This document shows, in pieces, positions 35,827 to 43,502 of a stretch of DNA of 64,000 nucleotides. Both the position numbers and the translations under genes were made by a program. Where the stretch lies: assembly GCA_963716865.1 (NCBI GenBank), contig CAVQUF010000001.1:310001-374000 (forward strand), given 5' to 3'. The stretch's first letter is position 1. Every line of letters begins with the position of its first letter. The notes below the pieces were generated by a model. It saw nothing but the letters and a program-made list of their open reading frames with translations. It searched no databases and had not been told where the DNA came from. This DNA comes from AC-32 sp963716865. GTDB taxonomy: Bacteria > Actinomycetota > Thermoleophilia > Gaiellales > Gaiellaceae.

Positions 35827-38800
35827 CTAGGCGGTCGTCCGGGGCGCGAGCTCCGCGAGCTCGCGGTCGATCTGGTCGACGACGGCGAGCGCTCCCATCC
35901 CCTCGAATGATGCGCGCGCCTGCTCCAGCTCTGCTCTGGCGCCGTCCAGGTCCCCCGAGGCCGCGAGCGCGCGGGCGTGCGCGATCCTCGTCTCGCCGAC
36001 GTCGATCGCCAGCTCCTGCTCCTCCATCAGCTTCAGCGCCTCGGAGAAGCCGTCCTCCGCGTTCGCCGGGTCGCCCTCTGAGGTCGCCACGATGGCCGCC
36101 GCGACCAGCAGGGCCGCGCGCGCATAGCGGTCCTCCTGTGGGACGGTCTGCGCGGCCGACGCGACCAGCTCGCGCGCCTCGGCGACGCGCCCCTGCAGAA
36201 CGAGCGTCTCCGCCAGATGGCGGTAGATGTCGATCGCGAGCCAGCCGCCCATCTCGAGTGCTAGCGGGAGGGCCTCGCGCAGGCGCTGCTCGGCGAGCTC
36301 GAGCTCCCCGCGGGTCAGCGCATAGCGCGCGAGGATCCGTTCGTTCTGGATGCGAAGGTCGGTGTCGCCGGTGCGCTCGAGCCACTCCAGCGCCTGCACG
36401 GCGAGCTGCTCGGCCTCCGCGCCGCCGCTGCGGAACGACTTGACGAACGCGAGCAGCGAGCTGGCCCGCGCCTCGTCGCGGTGACTGCCGTCCTCGCCGG
36501 CGAGCACGAGGGCGCGAGTGAGCTGCTCCTCGCTCGCCGCGAGCTCCGCCATGTTGAGCAGGTTCGTCCCTAGGCGCAGGAGCGCCTCGATCAGGAGCGA
36601 GCGGTCACCGTAGGCCTCGGCGAGCTCGACCGCGCCACGGAGCTCCTCGGTCGCTGCCGTCGCCTCGCCGTCGATCCAGCCGCGCACGTTCGCGAGCTCG
36701 AACATCGCCATGATCTCGAGCCGCTGGTCACCGATCTGCTCGGCAATGGCGGCCGCCTCGGTGACCCACGCGCGCTCCTCGTCCGCGAGCCCCTGCTTCC
36801 AGTCGACGTTCGCGAGCGCGATCAGCGCGGCGCAGCGGAGATCCGGGCGCTCGGCCGTGGACGCGAGGCCGGCCGCGTGCTCGAGCTCCTCCCGCGCGAA
36901 CTTGAGGTCGCCGCGCCCGACCACCATGCGCGCCCGCCGGTAGCGGAGGTCCGCGCACGTGGCCGTGTCGTTCCCGTCCGCGATCTCGAGCGCGCGGGTG
37001 TAGAAGCGCTCGGCCTCGCGGAAGCCCTCGCGCCGCTCGGCCTTCGCCGCGGCGCGCGCCAGAGCCTCAGCGGCCGGGCCGACCGGGGGCGACTCGAGCG
37101 GCCGCGCGACCTCGCGCGCGGTCAGGCACGCCTGCTCGAGGTGGTACGCGACCACCTCGATGAAGTCGTCCCCGAGGCCCGGCTGCGTGTCGGCCCAGTC
37201 CGCGAAGCGCCGGTGCAGCACCGCCCGCCGGCCCTTCGGAACCTGTCCGTACGAGACGTCGCGGATCAGCACGTGCTTGAACCCGTATTCGCGCTCGCCG
37301 GAGATCCGCGAGGCGTCGGTCGGACGGACTAGATCGCGCCGCTCGAGCTCGGCGAGCCCGTCCTCCAGGTCGCCGCCGATCCCGTTCATCGCGGCGACGG
37401 CGCTGGGCCAGAAGGTCGTGCCGATCACCGATGCGTTCTGGGCCAGGCTCTTCTCGGCAGGCCCGAGCTGGTCGAGACGCGAGGCGATCAGCGCGTGGAT
37501 GTTCGACGGCACCGGGATCTGCCCGCCCTCGTGCCCGGCCCCGACCTCGGCCATCATCCGCACGGTCTCCTCGAGGAAGAGCGGGTTCCCGCCCGAGGCC
37601 TCGAGCAGCTGGTCGACCGGCACCTGAACTCCGGCCGGGACGAGCTCGGCGATCAGCATCGTGCTGTCCTTGCTGCTCAGGGCGTCGAGCTCGAGTGCGC
37701 GCCGGGCCCCGTTTGAGACGAAGATCGGCGACTCCGTCTCCCTCGCCTCGGGCCTGGCCGTCCCGAGCACGAGCAGCGGCGCCTCGACATCGCTCTCGCC
37801 CAGGAACACCAGCAGCTCGAGGAGCGTCGGCTCGGCCCAGTGGAGGTCCTCGATCACGACGACCGTGGGGCGGCGCTCGGCCCGGAGCTCGAGCAGGCGC
37901 CGGATGCCCCAGTGCAGCTCTCCCCGCCCGATCTCGGCCGCCGAGTACGTGCCCAGAGGGGTCGTCGCGGCCCCAGCGAGGTTCGAGACCGCAGCGGCGA
38001 TCGACCGCAGCTCGTCCTGGTCCGTCGTCCCGAGGGTCTCCAGCAGCGCGGCCAGCTTCGCCCCGGTCGCTTCCGCATCGTCATCGTGGAGGATTCCGGC
38101 AGCGTCCTCCACGATCTCCTCGATGGGCCAGTACGTGATTCCATCGCCGTAGGAGAGGCACCGGCCCCAGTGGACGTCACAGCGCTCCTCGAGTCGGTGC
38201 ACGACCTCGAGCAGCAGGCGGCTCTTTCCGATGCCGGGCGCGCCGAGGATCGTCGCGACGCCGGCGTGCCGCTCCTCGATGACCGCGTCGCAGAACGCCG
38301 ACAGCTCCTCGAGCTCCTCGAGGCGCCCGATGAGCGGCAGGTCGATCCGTGGGCGGCCCCTCGCGTCGTCGCGCTCGCCCGTGACCTCCCAGACCTGGAC
38401 CGGCTCCGCCTTGCCCTTGGCCTCCACGGCCTCCGCCTCCTCGAACTCGAAAGCGTTCTTGGCGGCCTGGTAGGTCTGCTCGCCGACGAGGATCCCATCC
38501 GTCGGCGCAGCCGACTGGATGCGGGCGGCGGTGTTGAGCACGTCGCCGGCCGCCGACCACTCGCCTTCGCTCGGCCGGGCGCCGAGCATGATCAGCGCCT
38601 CGCCCGTGTGGATGCCGATTCGGATGTGGAGGTCGAGCCACTCGTCCTCGGCGTTCAGCTCCGCGATCGCCCTCCGGATCGCAAGACCCGCGCGCACGGC
38701 TCGCTCGGGATCGTCCTCGTGCGCCTTCGGCGTCCCGAACAGCGCCAGGACCGCGTCACCGCTGAACTTCTCGAACGTGCCCCCGTGCCGCTCGAGCTCT

Positions 38801-39027
38801 GCCCGCACCCGTGAGTGGTAGGGCGCAACGAGAGACTTCACGTCCTCCGGGTCGAGCTGCTCGGAGCGCGCGGTCGAGCCGACGAGGTCGACGAAGATCG
38901 CCGTGATGACCTTTCGCTCGTCGCTCGGCGGCGCGGCCGGAGCAGCCTCGGCAAGCGGCGCGCCGCACGCCGCGCAGAACCGAGCCTCCGCCGGGTTCTC
39001 AGTACCGCACTGGGTACAGAAAGGCAT
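35827..39027 (-). CDS. Zinc-ribbon / adenylate cyclase / AAA-ATPase / TPR regulator
   Basis: 1066 aa. N-terminal zinc ribbon C4xxC7...C18xxC21, a class III nucleotide cyclase domain at about 36-215 with metal aspartates D47 (IFVDLVGST) and D91 (FSGDAVLALFG), then a STAND-type ATPase with Walker A GAPGIGKS (262-269) and Walker B VVVIEDLHWAEP, and about 450 C-terminal residues of TPR-like helical repeats. This large signalling architecture is frequent in actinobacteria; it may couple ligand or peptide sensing by TPRs to cAMP production. It stands alone, convergent with the secreted repeat protein. Confidence 0.92.
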   Translation of the reverse strand: MPFCTQCGTENPAEARFCAACGAPLAEAAPAAPPSDERKVITAIFVDLVGSTARSEQLDPEDVKSLVAPYHSRVRAELERHGGTFEKFSGDAVLALFGTPKAHEDDPERAVRAGLAIRRAIAELNAEDEWLDLHIRIGIHTGEALIMLGARPSEGEWSAAGDVLNTAARIQSAAPTDGILVGEQTYQAAKNAFEFEEAEAVEAKGKAEPVQVWEVTGERDDARGRPRIDLPLIGRLEELEELSAFCDAVIEERHAGVATILGAPGIGKSRLLLEVVHRLEERCDVHWGRCLSYGDGITYWPIEEIVEDAAGILHDDDAEATGAKLAALLETLGTTDQDELRSIAAAVSNLAGAATTPLGTYSAAEIGRGELHWGIRRLLELRAERRPTVVVIEDLHWAEPTLLELLVFLGESDVEAPLLVLGTARPEARETESPIFVSNGARRALELDALSSKDSTMLIAELVPAGVQVPVDQLLEASGGNPLFLEETVRMMAEVGAGHEGGQIPVPSNIHALIASRLDQLGPAEKSLAQNASVIGTTFWPSAVAAMNGIGGDLEDGLAELERRDLVRPTDASRISGEREYGFKHVLIRDVSYGQVPKGRRAVLHRRFADWADTQPGLGDDFIEVVAYHLEQACLTAREVARPLESPPVGPAAEALARAAAKAERREGFREAERFYTRALEIADGNDTATCADLRYRRARMVVGRGDLKFAREELEHAAGLASTAERPDLRCAALIALANVDWKQGLADEERAWVTEAAAIAEQIGDQRLEIMAMFELANVRGWIDGEATAATEELRGAVELAEAYGDRSLLIEALLRLGTNLLNMAELAASEEQLTRALVLAGEDGSHRDEARASSLLAFVKSFRSGGAEAEQLAVQALEWLERTGDTDLRIQNERILARYALTRGELELAEQRLREALPLALEMGGWLAIDIYRHLAETLVLQGRVAEARELVASAAQTVPQEDRYARAALLVAAAIVATSEGDPANAEDGFSEALKLMEEQELAIDVGETRIAHARALAASGDLDGARAELEQARASFEGMGALAVVDQIDRELAELAPRTTA

Positions 39028-39066
39028 GGAACAAGCGTACGGCCGCGGCCAGCTCTCTACCAGCTG

Positions 39067-39801
39067 TCAGACGCAGCCGCCGGTGACGATCGACGTCGGC
39101 ACGCCGGTGGCTCGATGGCCGCTCCGGTCGTGGTTGACGATCGTGTAGCGGTAGCCAGTGCAGGGCAGCGGGTGCGCGTCGCGATAGCTCGTTGCCCGCC
39201 CGCGATAGACGACCACGCCATGTCTGCGTGTGGCAAGCGAGCGCAGGACGACCACATGGTCGGAGTCGGCAGGCCGCTGCCAGACGAGCGTCACTCCCGG
39301 GCGATCGACCCGTGCCGTTACCCCGAGCACGTTCGCCGCCCAGGTGACACGGGCAGTTCGCTGCTGCTGCGCGGACGAGGTACGCGGCGTGCGGGGCGAT
39401 CGGTCGAGCTTCGGGGGTCGCAGCGGCGCGCTGCTGACAGAGCTCGGCTGAACCTCGAGCCGGGCCCCAGGCGACCCCGCGCGCTTCTCGCCGAGGAGGC
39501 TGCCCGAGGCGGCACCGACGGCGAAGATGAGACCCGCGAGCACCACGATCCGCCTCCAGCGCCGCTTCGAGGGAGCCAGCAGCGCGGCCTCCTCTGGCTG
39601 CGCCACGACCGCCGGGCCGGCGCTCGTGGCGACGGCAGGCCGGGGACGGGGTGTGAGCCGCTCGCCGGGATCGGGAAGGAGCCGCCTCGCCCGCTCGGCG
39701 AGGACGGGGTCGACCAGGGCGAGCTCGGGGCTGATCGGGCCGAGCTCCGCTCCCGAAGGCGCTGCTCCGAGCAGGCGGACGTCGTCTGAGGGCACCGACA
39801 T
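39067..39801 (-). CDS. Single-pass membrane protein with an extracellular fibronectin-III-like domain
   Basis: 244 aa from ATG 39801 (MSVPSDDVRLL); the frame is open further upstream to 40200 but without protein-like composition. A cytoplasmic part of about 100 aa precedes one helix (RRIVVLAGLIFAVGAASGSLL), a Ser/Pro/Arg-rich linker and a beta-sandwich-like C-terminus (DRPGVTLVWQRPADSDHVVVLRS...YRGRATSYRDAHPLPCTGYRYTIVNHD). No named family recognised. The start is uncertain because no strong RBS is visible. Confidence 0.6.
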   Translation of the reverse strand: MSVPSDDVRLLGAAPSGAELGPISPELALVDPVLAERARRLLPDPGERLTPRPRPAVATSAGPAVVAQPEEAALLAPSKRRWRRIVVLAGLIFAVGAASGSLLGEKRAGSPGARLEVQPSSVSSAPLRPPKLDRSPRTPRTSSAQQQRTARVTWAANVLGVTARVDRPGVTLVWQRPADSDHVVVLRSLATRRHGVVVYRGRATSYRDAHPLPCTGYRYTIVNHDRSGHRATGVPTSIVTGGCV

Positions 39802-39953
39802 CGGGACAGTCTTGCAGTCGCCCCGGCGACCGGACAGGGGCCGTTCGAATGCCTCCAGGTCGTCCCGAGGCCGGAAATCACCCTCTTTGCGGGAGATTTC
39901 GGCATCGCCCTCCGAAGGACTTGCAGGAGTCGGCCGGTCGATGGGGTAGAAAG

Positions 39954-40014
39954 GCGACTTCACGCCAAAACTAGAAGGCGAGCTGGCGGCGGGGTCACTT
40001 CCTGCCAGAGTCGC
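39954..40014 (+). promoter_or_regulatory. Possible three-way-junction RNA in the leader of the beta-helix gene
   Basis: In the 279-bp gap 39802-40080, closing stem GCGACT/AGTCGC (39954-39959, 40009-40014) encloses hairpins CGCC/GGCG and CTGGC/GCCAG. A further CCCGC/GCGGG hairpin lies about 15 nt downstream. The loops do not match a riboswitch I know. Part of the closing arm is also a palindrome (AGTCGCGACT), so it may instead be a protein-binding site. Confidence 0.25.
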
Positions 40015-40080
40015 GACTAGGTACATCCCGCTTCCGCGGGGCGTTGTGGCGCCGCCGGTCCGCCCAGAGATGGAGGATGT

Positions 40081-41994
40081 GTGAGGATGCCGCCCGTCTT
40101 TAGCGTACGCCCACGGATCAAGACAGAACCTCGGCCTCGGACAGCTGTCCCAGGGCCGGCAGCTGCTTCCTTGAAGGGGGTCGCCCGGCTTCGCCGGCAC
40201 CTTCCGTTCCTTGTGCTTGCGCTGCTCCTGGGTGTCGTCATCTCAGGGTCGGGACGGGCCCTCAGCGCTCTCCCATCGGGTGGCGCAGTCGTCACGGCCA
40301 GCACGTTCGGATCGACGATCACCGTTCCACGGCCTGCCACGACGGCGAGCGGCGACGTGCTCGTCGCTTCCGTCCACGCCCGCCTCTCGGGGAACAGCTC
40401 GATCACTCCGCCGAGCGGCTGGAGCCTCATCAGGCGCGACAGCAACGCGCCCGCGTACCGCTCGCTGACCCAGGCGCTCTTCTACAAGGTCGCCGGCTCG
40501 TCCGAGCCCTCGAGCTATCGCTGGTCATGGTCGCCGAGGGTGACCGCCGTCGCGGCGATCCTCGATTTCAAAGGGCTGGACCGCTCGGCTCCGGTGGACT
40601 CGCACAGCGGCGCGTTCACCCCCAACAGCTCGGTCGTCGTCGCGCCCTCGGTGAGGACAACGGCCGAGAGCGACGTCGTCGTCGGTTTCTTCGGCGTGGC
40701 CTCGAGCACAAGCCTGAGCGCGCCTTCCGGGCTGACGCAGGAGTTCGGCATGCGCTCGACGAGCAGCTACTACTGGGCGCTCGGAGCCGAAGGTGCCGCG
40801 TACGTCCAGGCATCGCCGGGAGCGACAGGAAGCAAGAGGGCCTCGACGACCCGACACTCGAACAGCTCGATCGGCCAGCTCGTGGCGCTGCGAGCGTCGT
40901 CGGCACCGGCTTCGGCCTCTCCGTCTCCCGCTCCTCCTCCTCCGCCGCCACCCCCACCGCCCCCGCCACCTCCGCCACCTCCTCCTCCGCCTCCGCCTCC
41001 TCCTCCGCCCCCACCGCCCCCGCCTCCTCCGCCACCGCCACCTCCTCCGCCTGCGCTGCCTGCCCCGGCGGGCACCGCCAACCTGTGGGTGGATACAAAC
41101 GGCGGAAGCTGCACACGCTCGGCGAGCCCCGTGGCCTACAGCGACGCGAGCGCCTGCGGCAGCCTCGACGCTGCCAACGACGTCTGCCACGGCGGCGAGA
41201 CGGTCGTAATCCGCGGCGGCGACTACCCACAGCAGGACGTGACCGGAAACGGGATCGGCCGCTCAGCCTCCTCGCGCTGCACCTTCACCGTTCCCGACGG
41301 GCAGGTCGCGACACTCGGCTGCGACACCATTCCGGCCTTCGACGGCACGACCACCTACGACGCCTGCCTCGTCGCCGACGGCTCCTACCTCACCTTCGAC
41401 GGCGGGCCGGGGCTCGGCATCCGTAGCAAGACCTACGTCGCGAAGGGCTTTTCCTACCAGGGCCGGATCGGCAGCGACCGCGGTATCACGGATGTGACCT
41501 TCGCCCGTCTGGATGTGGGCGCCGTCGCGCTCGACGGCTCGAACATGCTCGTCTCCCACTCCGACATCGGCCCCTCGGTCGACCCGCTCAACAACCGCCT
41601 CGACGACGGCGACGGCAACTCCTTCCAGGACAACCTGATCCACGACTTCTCGGCGGTCAACGACGGCCACTTCGAGTGTCTGACCTGGGATGTCGGGACG
41701 CACGTCGTGATTCAGCGCAACCTGTTCCGCAACTGCGCGATCTTCGACATCTTCTCCAAGCCGGTCGAGAACACCAGCGGCCTGGTCGACCACAACTCCT
41801 TCTGGGAGGCCAACTACAACAACGACAACCTCAAGCTCTCGACGGGCTCGGGTGCAAGCCAGTGCGCGGTGACGGTGAGCAACAACTGGTTCATGAACGA
41901 CGCCTTCTACGACGGCTGCCCCGGTGTCGTGGATGCGGGCGGCAACACCTACCACACCAACAGCCAAACCCCGCCGGATCCGCGACAGCCTTAG
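40081..41994 (+). CDS. Secreted protein: beta-rich N-domain, 40-proline linker, right-handed beta-helix C-domain
   Basis: 637 aa from GTG 40081 (GGAGG six bases upstream). A basic leader and hydrophobic stretch (LPFLVLALLLGVVISGSGRALS) at about 40-61 suggest export. Residues about 65-275 form a beta-sandwich-like domain (DVLVASVHARLSGNSSITPPSGWSLIRRD..., VVVGFFGVAS). A run of 40 prolines follows (40933-41052), then a pectate-lyase-like parallel beta-helix (GGETVVIRGGDYPQQDVTG...FQDNLIHDFSAVNDGHFECLTWDVGTHVVIQRNLFRNC...), with cysteines. Possible polysaccharide-binding or degrading surface protein; catalytic residues cannot be assigned. Confidence 0.82.
   Translation: MRMPPVFSVRPRIKTEPRPRTAVPGPAAASLKGVARLRRHLPFLVLALLLGVVISGSGRALSALPSGGAVVTASTFGSTITVPRPATTASGDVLVASVHARLSGNSSITPPSGWSLIRRDSNAPAYRSLTQALFYKVAGSSEPSSYRWSWSPRVTAVAAILDFKGLDRSAPVDSHSGAFTPNSSVVVAPSVRTTAESDVVVGFFGVASSTSLSAPSGLTQEFGMRSTSSYYWALGAEGAAYVQASPGATGSKRASTTRHSNSSIGQLVALRASSAPASASPSPAPPPPPPPPPPPPPPPPPPPPPPPPPPPPPPPPPPPPPPPPALPAPAGTANLWVDTNGGSCTRSASPVAYSDASACGSLDAANDVCHGGETVVIRGGDYPQQDVTGNGIGRSASSRCTFTVPDGQVATLGCDTIPAFDGTTTYDACLVADGSYLTFDGGPGLGIRSKTYVAKGFSYQGRIGSDRGITDVTFARLDVGAVALDGSNMLVSHSDIGPSVDPLNNRLDDGDGNSFQDNLIHDFSAVNDGHFECLTWDVGTHVVIQRNLFRNCAIFDIFSKPVENTSGLVDHNSFWEANYNNDNLKLSTGSGASQCAVTVSNNWFMNDAFYDGCPGVVDAGGNTYHTNSQTPPDPRQP
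40933..41052 (+). repeat. Polyproline-coding tract (40 consecutive Pro codons)
   Basis: 120 nt of CCN codons using all four proline codons, so it is not a simple one-codon expansion. It encodes a stiff linker between two extracellular domains. The opposite strand would read as polyglycine and is not a gene. Confidence 0.95.
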
Positions 41995-42023
41995 GTGCGG
42001 CGGCGATCGCTGGAACGCTCCGA

Positions 42024-42054
42024 GAGAGACCCGCCGTTTCTCGGCGGGTCTCTC
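42024..42054. terminator. Strong bidirectional hairpin between the beta-helix gene and tRNA-Pro
   Basis: Perfect 13-bp stem GAGAGACCCGCCG/CGGCGGGTCTCTC with loop TTTCT. It starts 30 bp after the stop codon of the beta-helix gene and ends two bases before the 3' end of the oppositely oriented tRNA-Pro, so it can end both transcripts. Confidence 0.75.
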
Positions 42055-42056
42055 AG

Positions 42057-42131
42057 TCGGGACGGGCGGATTCGAACCGCCGGCCTCCTGCTCCCAAAGC
42101 AGGCGCGCTAACCAGGCTGCGCTACGTCCCG
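42057..42131 (-). tRNA. tRNA-Pro (anticodon TGG)
   Basis: Acceptor CGGGACG pairs with CGTCCCG, discriminator A. Anticodon stem CCTGC/GCAGG with loop TTTGGGA gives anticodon TGG. T arm GGCGGTTCGAATCCGCC. CCA not encoded. Confidence 0.96.
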
Positions 42132-42283
42132 CCGGGAAACCCAGTCTAGCTCCGGCCCCTGCGCCCCTTTCCGGCCCCGCCGGGCAAGTCCGCTCCAGGC
42201 GCCAATTTCGTGTTTGCGAATTGTAAAAAGAGACCGTTCGGCGTGGGTCCGGCCGGGACCTGTGCTATTCATGCCGCGACCTC

Positions 42284-42751
42284 GTGGCTGGACGAGTGAT
42301 CACCCTGGCGGCCGCCGTCGCCGCCGCGTTGACATTAGGAGTGCAGGCCAAGTCGGCGACGCCGACCGCCGCAGAGCTGTCCCTCCTGAAGGTCATGAAC
42401 GAAGTCCGGGCTTCGCACGGGCTGGCGCCGCTGCGCCTCGATCCGCGGCTGCAGCGCTCGGCCCGGGCCCACTCGCGCGTGATGCTGCGGACGCAGAGCT
42501 TCTCGCACGGTTCCTTCATCTCGAGGATCCGAGGCACCGGCGTCAAGACCCCGCACGTCGGCGAGAACATCGCGTGGGGCAGCGGGAGCTACGCCCGCGC
42601 CCGCGCGATCGTGAACGTCTGGCTCGCCAGCCCGATACACCGGGCGAACCTGCTCCGAACCGGCTACTGGATCGTGGGCGTGGGCGCGTTGCGCGGCCGC
42701 TTCAGCGGCCGCTCCGCGCTGATGGTCACGACCGACTTCGCCGGCCGCTGA
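42284..42751 (+). CDS. Secreted CAP-domain (SCP-like) protein
   Basis: 155 aa from GTG with a signal peptide (AGRVITLAAAVAAALTLGVQAKSA). CAP blocks: LLKVMNEVRASHGLAPLRLDPRLQRSARAHSRVMLRTQSFSHG, VGENIAWGSGSY, VNVWLASPIHRANLLRTGYWIVGVG. Cavity residues H, E and H are retained. Paralogue of the gene at 31604. The 152 bp between it and tRNA-Pro contain an AT-rich stretch (GCGAATTGTAAAAAGAG) that may be its promoter. Confidence 0.87.
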   Translation: MAGRVITLAAAVAAALTLGVQAKSATPTAAELSLLKVMNEVRASHGLAPLRLDPRLQRSARAHSRVMLRTQSFSHGSFISRIRGTGVKTPHVGENIAWGSGSYARARAIVNVWLASPIHRANLLRTGYWIVGVGALRGRFSGRSALMVTTDFAGR

Positions 42752-42768
42752 TACATAGGCGCTAGCCG

Positions 42769-43203
42769 CTAGCCGTCGATCAGGTCCCGCAGCTCGGCGA
42801 TCCGCTCGAGCCGCACCTCACCGCGCTCGCCGCGGTCGACGCGCTCGATCAGCTCGCGGACGAGCGGCGCCAGCTCGAGCGGGTTGAACGGCTTCGTGAC
42901 GTAGTCGATCCCACCCAGGTCGAGCCCCCGCGCCCGGTCGCGGACCTCGGCGCGGGCGGTCAGGAAGACGATCGGGACCGACTCCGTGCGTGGGTCCTCG
43001 ACCAGCTGCTCGGCCACCTGCCAGCCGTCCAGGCCGGGCAGCATCACGTCCAGGAGGATCACATCGGGCGACTCGCTGCGGGCGAGCTCCAGGCCGGCGG
43101 CGCCGTCGCTTGCCTCGAGCACGTCCATGCCCTCGGCCTCGAGGTTGACTCGGCACAGCAGCCGGATCGCCGCCTCGTCGTCGATAACCAGCACCCTCGT
43201 CAC
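42769..43203 (-). CDS. Single-domain response regulator (receiver only)
   Basis: 144 aa from GTG 43203. Receiver fold: acidic pair D8-D9, phospho-acceptor D52 in VILLDVMLPG, conserved Thr and Lys in VFLTARAE and DYVTKPFNP. There is no output domain; about 25 helical residues follow. Such CheY-like proteins act by protein contacts. No histidine kinase in the window. Upstream in-frame codons to 43317 run into the RNA locus and are unlikely to be coding. Confidence 0.9.
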   Translation of the reverse strand: MTRVLVIDDEAAIRLLCRVNLEAEGMDVLEASDGAAGLELARSESPDVILLDVMLPGLDGWQVAEQLVEDPRTESVPIVFLTARAEVRDRARGLDLGGIDYVTKPFNPLELAPLVRELIERVDRGERGEVRLERIAELRDLIDG

Positions 43204-43324
43204 GTTTGGGGTTTCACCGGGCGTGACTGATGATACGAACCAAAGTCCTCCGAAGGCGGCGAGACCCGCTTGCGAAGCGCGTCGTGGCCCTGAATCAGCC
43301 CTCCAAGCCTGGCTCACCCGACTT

Positions 43325-43349
43325 GGAAAAATAGGCCGGACGGCCTATT
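43325..43349 (-). terminator. Rho-independent terminator, minus strand
   Basis: Stem AATAGGCCG/CGGCCTATT with a 2-nt loop, followed on the minus strand by TTTTT and CC. It would end transcripts coming from ileS before the response regulator gene. Confidence 0.75.
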
Positions 43350-43486
43350 GGAAAGCCGCCCTCATCCGGGTAGCGTCCCCCCCACTGGGCGATGCAAGCC
43401 GCGGTGCCTCGTACCTGGCCTTGAGGCCCGCGGTGAGCAATGGGGAGAAGCCCGTCGCCACCACCCCCCGAGCGGCGGGCTTTTCC
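43350..43486 (+). ncRNA. Structured RNA locus, possible 6S RNA
   Basis: The 299-bp gap between ileS and the response regulator contains no gene but strong structure. A closing stem pairs 43350-43361 (GGAAAGCCGCCC) with 43474-43486 (GGCGGGCTTTTCC). An apical hairpin uses CCGCGGTGCCTC and GAGGCCCGCGG. Blocks GTCCCC...GCGAT and GGTGAGCAATGGGGAGAAGCC resemble conserved pieces of 6S RNA (SsrS) as I remember them. The plus strand ends in a hairpin plus TTTT. At about 137 nt it is shorter than usual for 6S. The strand is not certain; in the other direction it would be an ileS 3' UTR or a leader of the response regulator. Confidence 0.4.
43449..43484 (+). terminator. Hairpin plus T-run, plus strand
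   Basis: AGCCCGTCGC pairs with GCGGCGGGCT (10 bp, one G-T) and is followed by TTTCC on the plus strand. It is the natural 3' end of a plus-strand RNA from this gap, since ileS beyond it is transcribed in the other direction. Confidence 0.5.
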
Positions 43487-43502
43487 TCGCACCAGTCCCT
43501 CT

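Noticed and set aside
39954..40014. Cyclic-di-GMP (GEMM) riboswitch upstream of the surface protein
   Set aside because: A three-way junction can be drawn, but the GEMM core sequences and tetraloop receptor are absent.
40770..41114. Minus-strand frame encoding polyglycine
   Set aside because: It is the complement of the polyproline tract of the beta-helix gene.
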